Positions 1 through 9,023 of a stretch of DNA of 64,000 nt are shown one piece after another (position 1 is the first letter of the stretch; every line of letters starts with the position of its first letter). Below the pieces are notes generated by a model. The model worked only from the letters and a program-made list of their open reading frames with translations, was not told the origin of the DNA and did not search any database. The position numbers and the translations under genes are program-made. Source of the DNA: Knufia peltigerae (taxonomy: Eukaryota > Ascomycota > Eurotiomycetes > Chaetothyriales > Trichomeriaceae); assembly GCA_030247855.1 (NCBI GenBank), contig JAPDRN010000004.1, positions 682,001 through 746,000 on the forward strand. Reading direction: 5' to 3'.

Positions 1-1
1 T

Positions 2-1159
2 GAGCAAGTGGCCTCCCCTCATGTTATTTTGGTCCACGGCGAACGATATCAAGCAGCCAGGTTGAGATCAAGATTACTAGACCTCAATTCTCGAAGGCTG
101 GCGAGCAACCCGAACGCTCAACCGACCAAGGTCTACAGCCCGGAGAATGGAGCCGAGATCAAGATACCGTTTCGAAAGGATAAAATGGCGAAGGTGGTCG
201 GCAAACTTGCACAGATTCCACCTCCGAGTTCGACCACAGACGATTCTAGGGTCGTTAGTGGTGTCCTGGTCCAGAACGGCTTCAAACTGAGTCTGATGGC
301 ACCTGAAGATCTCCGAGAGTATGCTGGCCTCACAACTACGACCATATTGTGCCGACAACATATCACTCTTGCAGCAGCGGGTATTGAACTTATTCGATGG
401 GCACTCGAGGGTACATTCGGTAGTATTGAGGAAGTAGGCGAAGTCAAGCCTGAAGTCAATGGTCACACGGACTCGCTCAGCAAGCAGAACGGTGTCAAGG
501 ACGAAGAAGAAGCCGACGAAGAGATCGTGACGGAGCCACAACGAACCTTCCTCATCATGGGTTGCGTAACCCTCAAATGGTCAGGGCGACAAAAAGAAAT
601 CGAGTTGGAGTGGGAAGGTAACACAATGAACGACGGGATCGCAGACGCCGTCATGGCTGTATTGATGACCGTGGAAAGCAGTCCTGCAGCGGTCAAGTAC
701 TCATCATCAAAAAGTGGACACAGCCACGTGCATGAGCACAATAGCTTCCCTCGTAACGAGCACAAGAGTATCAGCACAGAGGACAGATTCTCCCGACTCT
801 GTATGTTTCTTGAAGAGCAATTCGGAGACAATGTCACACCAGTCGAGAAACCCAAAGTCTCGTTTCAGCCGGACAGCAAGACAAACGATGCCCAGGCTGA
901 AGATGAAACATCAGATGAAGACCTTGAAAGTGCTGAGATGGCAGACCGAGCAAGGCTTGCTGCTATGGGGATACCAGTTCCAGGGCTGGAAATTCGTGTC
1001 GACAAGAACGTGGCAAAGCTCTGGTTGGAAAACTTGGACGTTGAATGCGGCAATGCCGTGCTACGAGATCGGGTCAAGGCCGTCGTCGAAAGAGCCGTCG
1101 AGACTATTGCTCCATTGTGGGCGAACCAGACACAACATGCAAAGGCACAAACTGCTTGA
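2..1159 (+). CDS. ysh1: Ysh1/CPSF73 endoribonuclease, C-terminal part (5' end outside window)
   Basis: The reading frame is already open at base 2 and has no ATG, so this is the 3' end of a gene that starts left of the window. The visible 386 residues begin in the last strand of the metallo-beta-lactamase/beta-CASP core, with the conserved VILVHGE stretch followed by a PENG..I.IPF segment. They then run into the CPSF73 C-terminal domain, including an acidic linker around residues 155-175 and a second acidic stretch near 290-310. Ysh1 is the nuclease that cuts pre-mRNA at the poly(A) site within the cleavage and polyadenylation factor. The metal-binding HxHxDH motif must lie upstream and cannot be checked. 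No intron is needed in the visible part. Confidence 0.88.
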   Translation, partial: EQVASPHVILVHGERYQAARLRSRLLDLNSRRLASNPNAQPTKVYSPENGAEIKIPFRKDKMAKVVGKLAQIPPPSSTTDDSRVVSGVLVQNGFKLSLMAPEDLREYAGLTTTTILCRQHITLAAAGIELIRWALEGTFGSIEEVGEVKPEVNGHTDSLSKQNGVKDEEEADEEIVTEPQRTFLIMGCVTLKWSGRQKEIELEWEGNTMNDGIADAVMAVLMTVESSPAAVKYSSSKSGHSHVHEHNSFPRNEHKSISTEDRFSRLCMFLEEQFGDNVTPVEKPKVSFQPDSKTNDAQAEDETSDEDLESAEMADRARLAAMGIPVPGLEIRVDKNVAKLWLENLDVECGNAVLRDRVKAVVERAVETIAPLWANQTQHAKAQTA

Positions 1160-1847
1160 AAGAAAGCCATCAGCATTAGACGATCGATTGTTTCCCAATC
1201 AACGCTGACCCACCGTGGACAATGATCCGTCATCGATTTGCCGAGCCCATAGGTACCAAAGTTGTTCCTTTGTGCTGTACGAGTACTCCGCAACTGTGCT
1301 CACTCACTTCAACGGCAATATGAGTTACTCGTACTCCGTACCTCGTACTGAGGCGAATGACTCTCCACTCCACAGCTTAGACGTCTTTTTTTGCGGGGGA
1401 AAGCATGTCCACTAATAAGCTTACAATTGCCGGTTCGCCCAGACCTTGTCAGTTCGGTCGTGCATGACAAGGAACTCGACGAGTCAGACCACAATCACAC
1501 CTCGGTAGGGAGCACAAGAAGCGTAGTATACGAGATCTTAACAAAAGATCTTTACCCGAGAGGGGGCTTTTGTAGAACTACTACTACATATATATGTATG
1601 ATGATATTATTCCTACCCTGATGCGTGTTAATAGTTGACGTATGTTATAACAATATCAGTACCTCATCTCTTTGCACATTATATTTCACATCTTGATTGT
1701 TTGGTGTGTGTGTGTGTTTTTTTTTGTTTTTGTTCTGGCTGCTTGACAAGATTGTCTTCTATCTCTATCTTGGACCCTGCGAATCATACTATTCATCCAC
1801 CAGGTTTGCAGGCAGAGGGCGCGTCCCCAGCCAAAGTAAGGGAAAAC
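1160..1847. other. intergenic, ysh1 to SDR gene
   Basis: No supported gene. It holds one copy of the 9-mer TACTCCGTA (1332-1340) among several looser gtactcg/cgagtac repeats, and a GT dinucleotide tract followed by a T tract near 1704-1728. The start of the SDR gene lies just downstream. Confidence 0.6.
1332..1340. repeat. TACTCCGTA intergenic 9-mer, copy 1
   Basis: Exact copy, 508 bases upstream of the SDR start. See the finding on this motif. Confidence 0.6.
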
Positions 1848-2953
1848 ATGAAGACTGCCATTGTCACAGGTATGAACGAAACCGAATTCCCTCTGCGCCA
1901 TTGGTAGACTTGTAAAATTGACGTCTTGTCTGCTATCCCCAAAAAGGTGGTTGTTCGGGAATCGGTTTGGGTCTAGTGAAACATTTACTGTCCAAACAAC
2001 CCGACAAGGATGATGGTGATGATGATGAATGGCGAGTCGTCATCGCCGACCTACGACCGGAAGCGTACGAAAAGGTTTCTTCGGGACTGGATCCGGCGAG
2101 ACACAAATTCATCGAGACCGACGTCGCGTCCTGGGACTCTCAACTGGCCATGGTCAAGGAAGCATTTTCTTGGTCAGGCGGCAAGATCGACTTCTTCGCC
2201 GCCAATGCAGGGACGGCAGAAGGGGAACACCTCCTGGACCCGACCAAGGACGACTTGGATTCCGACCCTACGATCCCGAGCATGAAATGCACACAGGTCA
2301 ATCAAGTGGCGGTATTCTATGGGTTGAAAATGTTTGTACATTACGCCAGGGTCACCAATCGAGCACTGAAGAAAGAAGCCGAGGCACGACAGAAGAATGG
2401 CGGTGGTGGTGGTGACGGTGGCGGTGGTGAGCAACAACGTCGACAAGCGGGAAAAGGGCAGTACAATCCAAAATTCGTCATCACCTCTTCATGTTCGGCA
2501 CTCTACCCTTTTCCGATAGTGGTACAGTACGCCGCGACAAAGGCTTCGTTGGTTTCCCTGGTCCGGAGCGTGGGGAGGAACCTTTTGGCAAGTGACAACG
2601 TCGCCGTCAATTGTATCATGCCTGCTTACGTCGACACGGGTTTGACTCCGAACGAGGTCACGGAGTTGTGGCCCAGGGAATGGGTGACACCTTTGAGTAC
2701 CATGAACAGGGCCTACGACGAATTGATCAGTGAGGATGGTACTGTCCAACAGGATGGTAAAAGTGACGGGAGAAACAACAAGATCAAGGCGGGTAAATGT
2801 GTCGAGTGCGTGGTCGATCGATTGTATTACCGAAGGGGAGTCGAGTTTGCAGACAAATCCCAGAAGTTCTTGATCGAAGAAAGTTTTCACCCTGACGGGG
2901 TCTGGATGAGAGGGATGATGGAGAGGGAGAGAAAGGGAGGTTATGCTGGATAG
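1848..2953 (+). CDS. short-chain dehydrogenase/reductase, 342 aa, one intron
   Basis: Exon 1 is 1848-1869 and exon 2 is 1947-2953. The intron (1870-1946, GTATGA..AG) splits the nucleotide-binding loop: joining the exons gives MKTAIVTGGCSGIGLG, the classical SDR TGxxxGxG fold. Further on are a FFAANAG segment (NAG motif), a catalytic serine in ITSSCSA and the YAATK (YxxxK) site at about residue 200. The best general match is the fungal 15-hydroxyprostaglandin dehydrogenase-like group of NAD(P)-dependent alcohol dehydrogenases; the substrate is not readable. An oddity is a Gly-rich, low-complexity insertion (GGT repeats near 2398-2430) just before the strand that carries the catalytic serine. 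The nearest neighbour downstream is guanine deaminase, with no evident functional link. Confidence 0.85.
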
Positions 2954-3605
2954 AAATGAAAAATGCAAAGACATTACATCCATTGATATCGTAGTCATTG
3001 TCTGCCTGTGTTATTACTCTGTAAATATTTCGTAGACTAGTATAAGCGGCCAACATCGACTCGGTCTCTATCGAAAGGCCGCTCTCACTGATATGATGAT
3101 ACACATCTCTTGTGTATGATCGGGCTTTTGTTGACTTGGCGAATTTATTCATGAAGGCCCATAGGCCGTATATGTAAATATATGTATGTATTATATCAGT
3201 TTGGGAGATGTTGGTAAGATTAACAGGGGATTGAGCCGAAGGCCTGAGTGCTCGGGCGAGTTCGGGAGAGATCACAAAAGGTGTTTTGGTGTGTGCTATA
3301 TCAGAGATGACTACTCTGTGGTGGTGAGACCATTATATTTCGTATCGTCTCGCATCCTGTCGGCTCGAACAGAAAAGTCCTTATCCATCAGCGTCTGGTC
3401 TATTCATCCATTCATTCTTATCCGCGGCGATTGTTCTGATAGCAGTGCTTTTCGGACTTCGCCGTGAGTTATCCTTTTCAACAGATATACGGAGGACAGA
3501 AGACTAAGAATCGTTGGTTTTTCACCTGGTAGTGAAAATTTCCAGGGCGTCCTCGGAGTTGTTGCAGTATTCTTTGTCTTTGTCTATTACATTCGAAAAG
3601 GTGAC
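2954..3605. other. intergenic, SDR to guanine deaminase
   Basis: AT-richer spacer with tatatgtaaatatatg near 3168. Overlapping short ORFs occur on both strands but none resembles a protein. It should contain the SDR terminator and the guanine deaminase promoter. Confidence 0.5.
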
Positions 3606-4970
3606 ATGCCGAGAGCGCGTGCTTTTCACGGGACAATCGTCCACTGTCCAACGATCGGCGACACCAAGATCCTGGAAAACAGTCTGTTGGTAGTTTCGAC
3701 CGATGGGCGAATCAGTCACCTCGAACATGACATTCCACGAAGCGACGTCGAGGAGACTCTCTCGCGACTGCAACTTCCAGGACAAGAACAACCGCGGATG
3801 GTCAAATACCTCGACCGCGCCGACTTCTTGATCCCCGGTTTCGTCGACACGCACAACCACGCACCCCAATGGGGTCAACGCGGGCTGGGTGGTGGCCTGC
3901 ACATCCTCAACTGGTTGGACGAGATCACTTTTCCGAACGAGGCGAAATTCCGGGACGCCGAACACGCGCGCAAAATCTACTCGTCTTGTGTCGACGGGTT
4001 CATCAGGCAAGGGGTCACGACGTGTTCGTACTACGCCTCTCTGCATGGAGAAGCCACCACGATCCTGGCGGACGTGTGTCATGCCAAAGGCCAACGGGCC
4101 CTGATCGGGAAGTGTAACATGGACCGGAACGCGCCCGACTACTACAGGGACAAAGACGCTACGGAGTCTCTGCAGGTCACGAGGCAAGTCATCGACCACG
4201 TCCGCGCGCTCGACCCGTCGAGTGATGCTCTGATAAAACCTATACTCACGCCGCGGTTCGCGATATCGTGCGACGACGAGCTACTCGCGGGTCTCGGGTC
4301 TCTGGCCAAAGAGCACCCCGATCTACCCATCCAGACGCACTTCAACGAGGCCCAGCAGGAGATCGACGCGACGCTGGGGCTGTTTCCAGACTTCAAAAAC
4401 GAGGCCGACCTCTACGACCATTTCGGGTTGCTGACGGACCGCAGCATCCTGGCGCACTGCACCATCATGACGGACTATGAAATGGACAAGTTGCAGCAAA
4501 AGCACAGCGGGGTGGCTCATTGTCCCATCGCCAACACCACGGTGGGAGGCGGGTTCATGGCCGCGCCCATCGGGAGATTCCTCGAGAAGGGCATCAAGGT
4601 CGGCCTGGGCACTGATAGCGGTGGAGGGTTCTCGTCGAGCATCCTTGACGCCATGCGACAGGCCGTCATCGTTTCGAATGCCCGGCAAGCCATAAACGGG
4701 GAGCCGGCACTGTCGATCTGGCAGTGTTTCTCCCTGGCCACGCTGGGCGGGGCAAGAGTGTGTAGCCTGGACGACAAGATTGGGAATTTCCAGGTCGGCA
4801 AAGACTTTGACGCCCTTGTGATTCGAAGTGACGTCGACGGGGTCATGACCATGGTTCAGGAAGATGATACTCTGGCGATGGTGTTTGAAAAGTTCTTGAT
4901 ATCCGGAGATGACCGGAACATTGATGAGGTTTACGTCAAGGGACGGCAGCTGAAAGGTATGAATAGTTAG
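3606..4970 (+). CDS. gud1: guanine deaminase, 454 aa
   Basis: An intronless amidohydrolase. It converts guanine to xanthine and ammonia in purine catabolism, in the cytosol. The family signature PGFVDTHNHAPQ lies at about residues 78-90 and carries the first two zinc-ligand histidines. It is followed by the guanine-deaminase-specific RGLGGGLHILNWLDEITFPNE region. Later come IQTHFNE, ILAHCTIM, VAHCPIANTTV and the GLGTDSGGG metal-site aspartate segment. Length matches the 430-490 aa usual for fungal Gud1. The start at 3606 is the first ATG of the open frame. An adenine deaminase lies 30 kb away in the same window. Confidence 0.93.
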   Translation: MPRARAFHGTIVHCPTIGDTKILENSLLVVSTDGRISHLEHDIPRSDVEETLSRLQLPGQEQPRMVKYLDRADFLIPGFVDTHNHAPQWGQRGLGGGLHILNWLDEITFPNEAKFRDAEHARKIYSSCVDGFIRQGVTTCSYYASLHGEATTILADVCHAKGQRALIGKCNMDRNAPDYYRDKDATESLQVTRQVIDHVRALDPSSDALIKPILTPRFAISCDDELLAGLGSLAKEHPDLPIQTHFNEAQQEIDATLGLFPDFKNEADLYDHFGLLTDRSILAHCTIMTDYEMDKLQQKHSGVAHCPIANTTVGGGFMAAPIGRFLEKGIKVGLGTDSGGGFSSSILDAMRQAVIVSNARQAINGEPALSIWQCFSLATLGGARVCSLDDKIGNFQVGKDFDALVIRSDVDGVMTMVQEDDTLAMVFEKFLISGDDRNIDEVYVKGRQLKGMNS

Positions 4971-6126
4971 CTGGGTGACTATGTGAAGTGGTATGAGACT
5001 ACGGTACGAGTTACTTGTATGATGGGATAAGAGTACTACTATAAGAGGACTCAGTACCATTAAAGAAAGAAAAGAATTGATGACTCAGGGCTCAGCTAAG
5101 GACTTTAGTCATAGTCAGCGTCTTCTTCGCTGTCTCCGTTAAAGAATGATGGGGATTTTAGTCAAATCCTGCAGATGGATACGGGGTAATCGACTGGCCG
5201 ATGCGCCTATTACTGGATCTGGAACTGGGGATCTGTAATCGACAGTACGTGATACTTTTTTCCCTATCACTTGGTTTTTATTATATTGCATCCTTGAGGG
5301 ACTTGTAAAGAGTATTTGTACCTTGTAGAGATGTCTGCCATGAAAGGGGATTTACGTAAATACTTTTACTCTAGAAACATACGCAGTCCCTTTTACTCTG
5401 TGCCCCGTACAGTATTCGTACTCCCGTGTTATCACGAATAAACCTCGGCTTCTTCTTTCCACTGACTCGTCAATCTCGTTTCGCCCTGTTGCCCACAGTT
5501 GTTTCTTTTTGCTCACTACTGTACTACTACCTAGGTATTCTCCTTCGTATACCGTATCTCGTATAGTCATGGTCAAGGTTGAAATCGTGTCAGCAACAAT
5601 ATTACGAGGAATATATAACGAGAAGTACTCCGTACATACAGACAGAACATGTGGTAAGATCCACCTGGGGTCCGGCATAATTTACATACAATAGTTCGAT
5701 TAGGCGCCGTTGATCTACAGCTTTGTCTTACGTACAGCTCAGAGGATCTAACCGCGCTTCCCTCGTATCTAGCTAGACTTACTTGGTGTGGTCTCAGTTG
5801 CGAACAACTCGTTTCTACCCGTCAAATAATGTGTGACGACGATGATTTTTGTTGTTGTTATTGATACGAATAAGTAGTCCGTCCATCCTTTTCCACATCT
5901 CTATTCACCACCCCCGTACCACTGTAAATTGAAAAAAAACCATGGTTTCTCCTTGCACTGCTGTGTCGGGAACTACCTAGAGAGTCCCTTGGTGTAGAAG
6001 GTAGCCAGAAATATTCAATCTACAGTAACACCAAAGTCTTGGTGACTCCTCTTTCTCACTCCTTACGAACTCCTCGACTTCCTCCTCCCACGATTCACAC
6101 CACAAAAGTCCCGACACGCGCCCAAC
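4971..6126. other. intergenic, guanine deaminase to alcohol oxidase
   Basis: 1.16 kb with no convincing gene; the short ORFs at 5352-5694 overlap on opposite strands and look random. It holds one TACTCCGTA copy (5626-5634) and CT-rich sequence immediately before the next start codon (6040-6120), typical of a fungal 5' leader. Confidence 0.55.
5626..5634. repeat. TACTCCGTA intergenic 9-mer, copy 2
   Basis: Exact copy, about 490 bases upstream of the alcohol oxidase start. Confidence 0.6.
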
Positions 6127-8418
6127 ATGTCGCAAATGATCAACTCCTCGAGCCTGGCCTCTCTCCCTTCTCCTCTCTTCCAAGCACCCGCAACAGAAGT
6201 CTTTACAGAGACCCAATTGGAGACACTGTTTTCCATCTTGGAGGTCACAGTGCCTTCGATAGTAGCTGGATCCAACGTATCGAAGGAGCAGCTAGAAAGC
6301 GCCGTCTCTCGAATCAAGCCGTACCTCCCCGAGGGCGCCTCCGACAAGCTTGCTCGAGCGTACCTGTCCGAGGATATCGTCGCTTCCCCGGCTTTTCGAG
6401 AGACAGTGATCCGCAAGTTCAAGTTGTACATCCCGCCGACCGACGCCCAAGGCCTGGCCTTCATCTTCTCAGCTCTCAACACCACCATCGGCTCATACCT
6501 CCTCACGGGATACTCATCCCCCATTCAGACACAAGATCTGGCCACTCGAACACGCATCGTCAATGGCTGGTCCACCGCTCGACTGCCCTTGCTCCGTGCC
6601 ATCTACCGCTCCATGGATGGCCTCGCGAGAATGGCCTGGTCCACCACGTCACCCACTCTCCCGCAGGTCATTGACTTTCCCTCCGTCCCCAGACACATTG
6701 AACGCAACGACAGTTATGATTTCAAATTCCACGACTTCACATCCCCGGCCACGCCGACTCACCTCTCGACAGATGTCGTGATCGTCGGCTCCGGCTGCGG
6801 CGCAGGCGTAGTTGCCTCGCACCTTTCTCGGGCAGGCTTGAAATGTCTCATTCTCGAAAAGGGTTACCATTTCCCCTCGTCTCACTTCCCCATGAGCGCC
6901 CCCGAAGCAGGAGAACATTTGATGGAAAATGGTGGCATGATAGCAGCCGACGACAATAACATCGTGGTTCTCGCCGGCAGCACTCTCGGAGGAGGTGGCA
7001 CGGTAAACTGGTCCGCGAGCCTACAACCCCAGTACGCCGTGCGCAAAGAATGGTCCGACGGTGGCCTCCCGCACTTTCTCTCGTCCGAATTCCAAGACTG
7101 TCTCGACACCGTGTGTGGTCGCATGGGCGTGTCGAGCACGACTGACCCCGCTACCCTCGCCAACATAGAGCACAACGTCGCAAACAAGACCCTTCTCGAA
7201 GGCGCCCGCCGTCTCGGCATGGCCGTCGAGATTGTCCCGCAAAACACTGCCGCCAAAAAGCACAATTGCGGATACTGCTCGTACGGGTGCCCCAGTACGA
7301 CCAAGCAAGGCCCCGCGAACTGCTGGCTTCCTGACGCGGGCGTGCACGGAGCCGAGTTCATCGAAGGTGCCTTTGCCGAAGAGATCATATTCTCACAGAA
7401 AGGCAATAGAAAGGTGGCGACGGGCGTCAAGGTGCTCTGGACGTCCCGCGACCGTCAGACGAAGCGGACCCTGCACGTCTCCGCGGAGCGTGTCGTTCTC
7501 GCCGCGGGGACTCTAAACTCCCCCCTCGTCCTCCTGAGGTCTGGACTCAAGAATCCAAACATCGGCGCGAACCTCCACCTGCACCCGACAGGCCAAGTGT
7601 GGTCGGTGTGGCCGGAAAGGACGAACCCTTGGGAGGGCAGCATCCTCACGGTCGCCGTCACGGAGCACCAGAACCAGGACGGTGCGAACCACGGGCCCAA
7701 GCTCGAAACCATCTTCAGCACCCCGGCGTTTGGACTCTTGGTTCTCCCGTCCCGCGTCCCGGCCGGTGGGGCCTCCGACGACGTTTTCGACCCGGCGCTC
7801 GAGTTCAGGGTCAACGCGGCCAAGTACGGCTTCTCCACGGGCTTCATCTCCATCACGAGGGACGCGGACCCGGGGCGCGTGTACATCGACCCCAAGGACC
7901 CGGAGCGGAAGAGGGCCAGGATCACGTACGTGCCCAGCGCGCGGGACAGGGGCCATATCCTCGAGGGTCAGATCGCCGCCGCGAGGGTGTGTTTCGTCAT
8001 GGGCGCGGTGGAGATCGACACGGGGCACGCCCGGGTGCCGAGATGGGTGAGGCCGTCGTCGTCGTCGTCACGGCCAGGGGAGAAAGAGGACGAGGACGAG
8101 AGGTCGTTTACGGAGTGGCTCGGCGTCGTCCGCACGACCGGCCTCACCGTGCCGGACCCGTACATGCTCGGGTCCGCCCACCAGATGGGCACGTGCCGCA
8201 TGAGTCCGTCGCCCCAGACCGGCGTGGTGGACGCGCACGGCAAGGTCTGGGGCGTGGATGGTGGCTTGTACGTCGCCGACGCCAGCGTGTTCCCCTCGGC
8301 GAGCGGCGTGAACCCCATGATCACCAACATGGGCATCGCGGAGTACATCTCGAGGGGGATCGTGAGGGAAACGGGCAAGACGACGGCGACGACGACCGGA
8401 CGGGGGTCGAAATTGTGA
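6127..8418 (+). CDS. fao1: long-chain (fatty) alcohol oxidase, GMC flavoprotein, 763 aa, C-terminal SKL
   Basis: An intronless flavin enzyme that oxidises long-chain alcohols to aldehydes with oxygen, giving peroxide; it acts in omega-oxidation and alkane or fatty alcohol use. An N-terminal extension of about 215 residues with hydrophobic stretches is typical of Fao1. The FAD-binding DVVIVGSGCGAGVVASHLS motif follows at about 217-235, with the GGGGTVNWSAS segment near 290. The C-terminal GMC block carries HQMGTCRM and later GLYVADASVFPSASGVNPM with its active-site region near 715-740. The last three residues are SKL, a canonical type 1 peroxisomal signal, which fits an enzyme producing peroxide. 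The 3' half is markedly GC-rich (many gac/gcg/ggg codons) compared with neighbours. The ATG is preceded by gcgcccaac; a second ATG lies three codons on. Confidence 0.92.
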   Translation: MSQMINSSSLASLPSPLFQAPATEVFTETQLETLFSILEVTVPSIVAGSNVSKEQLESAVSRIKPYLPEGASDKLARAYLSEDIVASPAFRETVIRKFKLYIPPTDAQGLAFIFSALNTTIGSYLLTGYSSPIQTQDLATRTRIVNGWSTARLPLLRAIYRSMDGLARMAWSTTSPTLPQVIDFPSVPRHIERNDSYDFKFHDFTSPATPTHLSTDVVIVGSGCGAGVVASHLSRAGLKCLILEKGYHFPSSHFPMSAPEAGEHLMENGGMIAADDNNIVVLAGSTLGGGGTVNWSASLQPQYAVRKEWSDGGLPHFLSSEFQDCLDTVCGRMGVSSTTDPATLANIEHNVANKTLLEGARRLGMAVEIVPQNTAAKKHNCGYCSYGCPSTTKQGPANCWLPDAGVHGAEFIEGAFAEEIIFSQKGNRKVATGVKVLWTSRDRQTKRTLHVSAERVVLAAGTLNSPLVLLRSGLKNPNIGANLHLHPTGQVWSVWPERTNPWEGSILTVAVTEHQNQDGANHGPKLETIFSTPAFGLLVLPSRVPAGGASDDVFDPALEFRVNAAKYGFSTGFISITRDADPGRVYIDPKDPERKRARITYVPSARDRGHILEGQIAAARVCFVMGAVEIDTGHARVPRWVRPSSSSSRPGEKEDEDERSFTEWLGVVRTTGLTVPDPYMLGSAHQMGTCRMSPSPQTGVVDAHGKVWGVDGGLYVADASVFPSASGVNPMITNMGIAEYISRGIVRETGKTTATTTGRGSKL

Positions 8419-9023
8419 GATCACTAATCCGATGTGGCACGAACCGACAGCGGAGAATTTTTGGGAAATGTCGTCGAGTGTTTGTCGGTGAGTACTCTGC
8501 AATAATACACACAAAGTACGAATTCAATGATACAAAAACCCAATTGTCACCGGCCAAACAAGTCCTAAAAGTTATCAAGATACAAAAAATGGAACGTGGC
8601 TTGGACAACCACTATACCATCCATCAGACTCTTTTTTTATCCAAATGTCAATCATCATGGTCATTTTGTTCATTTCGTAAAAAGGTATCTTGGGTAAAGG
8701 TAGCCCCCTGTCCGAGGTACCCAAGTGGTCTCTGTAGGTACCTTTGGAGGGCAAGGAGGTTGTAACACGGACATACCCAAAACCAGAAAAAAAAACACCA
8801 AGAACACCCCCCAAGAGAAAAAGTAAAAGTAGAGCCCATCCAAGATAAGGTAGCACCTCCCAGGTCCCGATGAGCGTCGACGTGACCGCGCGCGCCCGCC
8901 CCTTGGAGCCCGCCCTTTGGAAAAGAGCAGTCCCGCTGTCACACCTGCGACGGACCCCTTCATCGAGACATGTGGTCACGGTCTCTCATCTCAAAAACCA
9001 CCCCCTCCCCCCCTCAACCCACA
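8419..9023. other. convergent intergenic, alcohol oxidase to kinesin
   Basis: The stop codons of two convergent genes flank 605 bases. Nothing coding is supported; a minus-strand frame with hydrophobic residues near 8700-8900 follows directly behind the kinesin stop and is judged to be chance. Poly-A and poly-T tracts suit two facing 3' UTRs. Confidence 0.5.

Noticed and set aside
8575..8979. Minus-strand frame with VTSTLIGT, resembling the kinesin end VHNTHIGTA, suggesting an extra 3' exon
   Set aside because: The main frame already continues KVSRTRIGVARKTGG to a stop, a better match to the kinesin C-terminus, and no acceptor fits next to VTSTLIGT.
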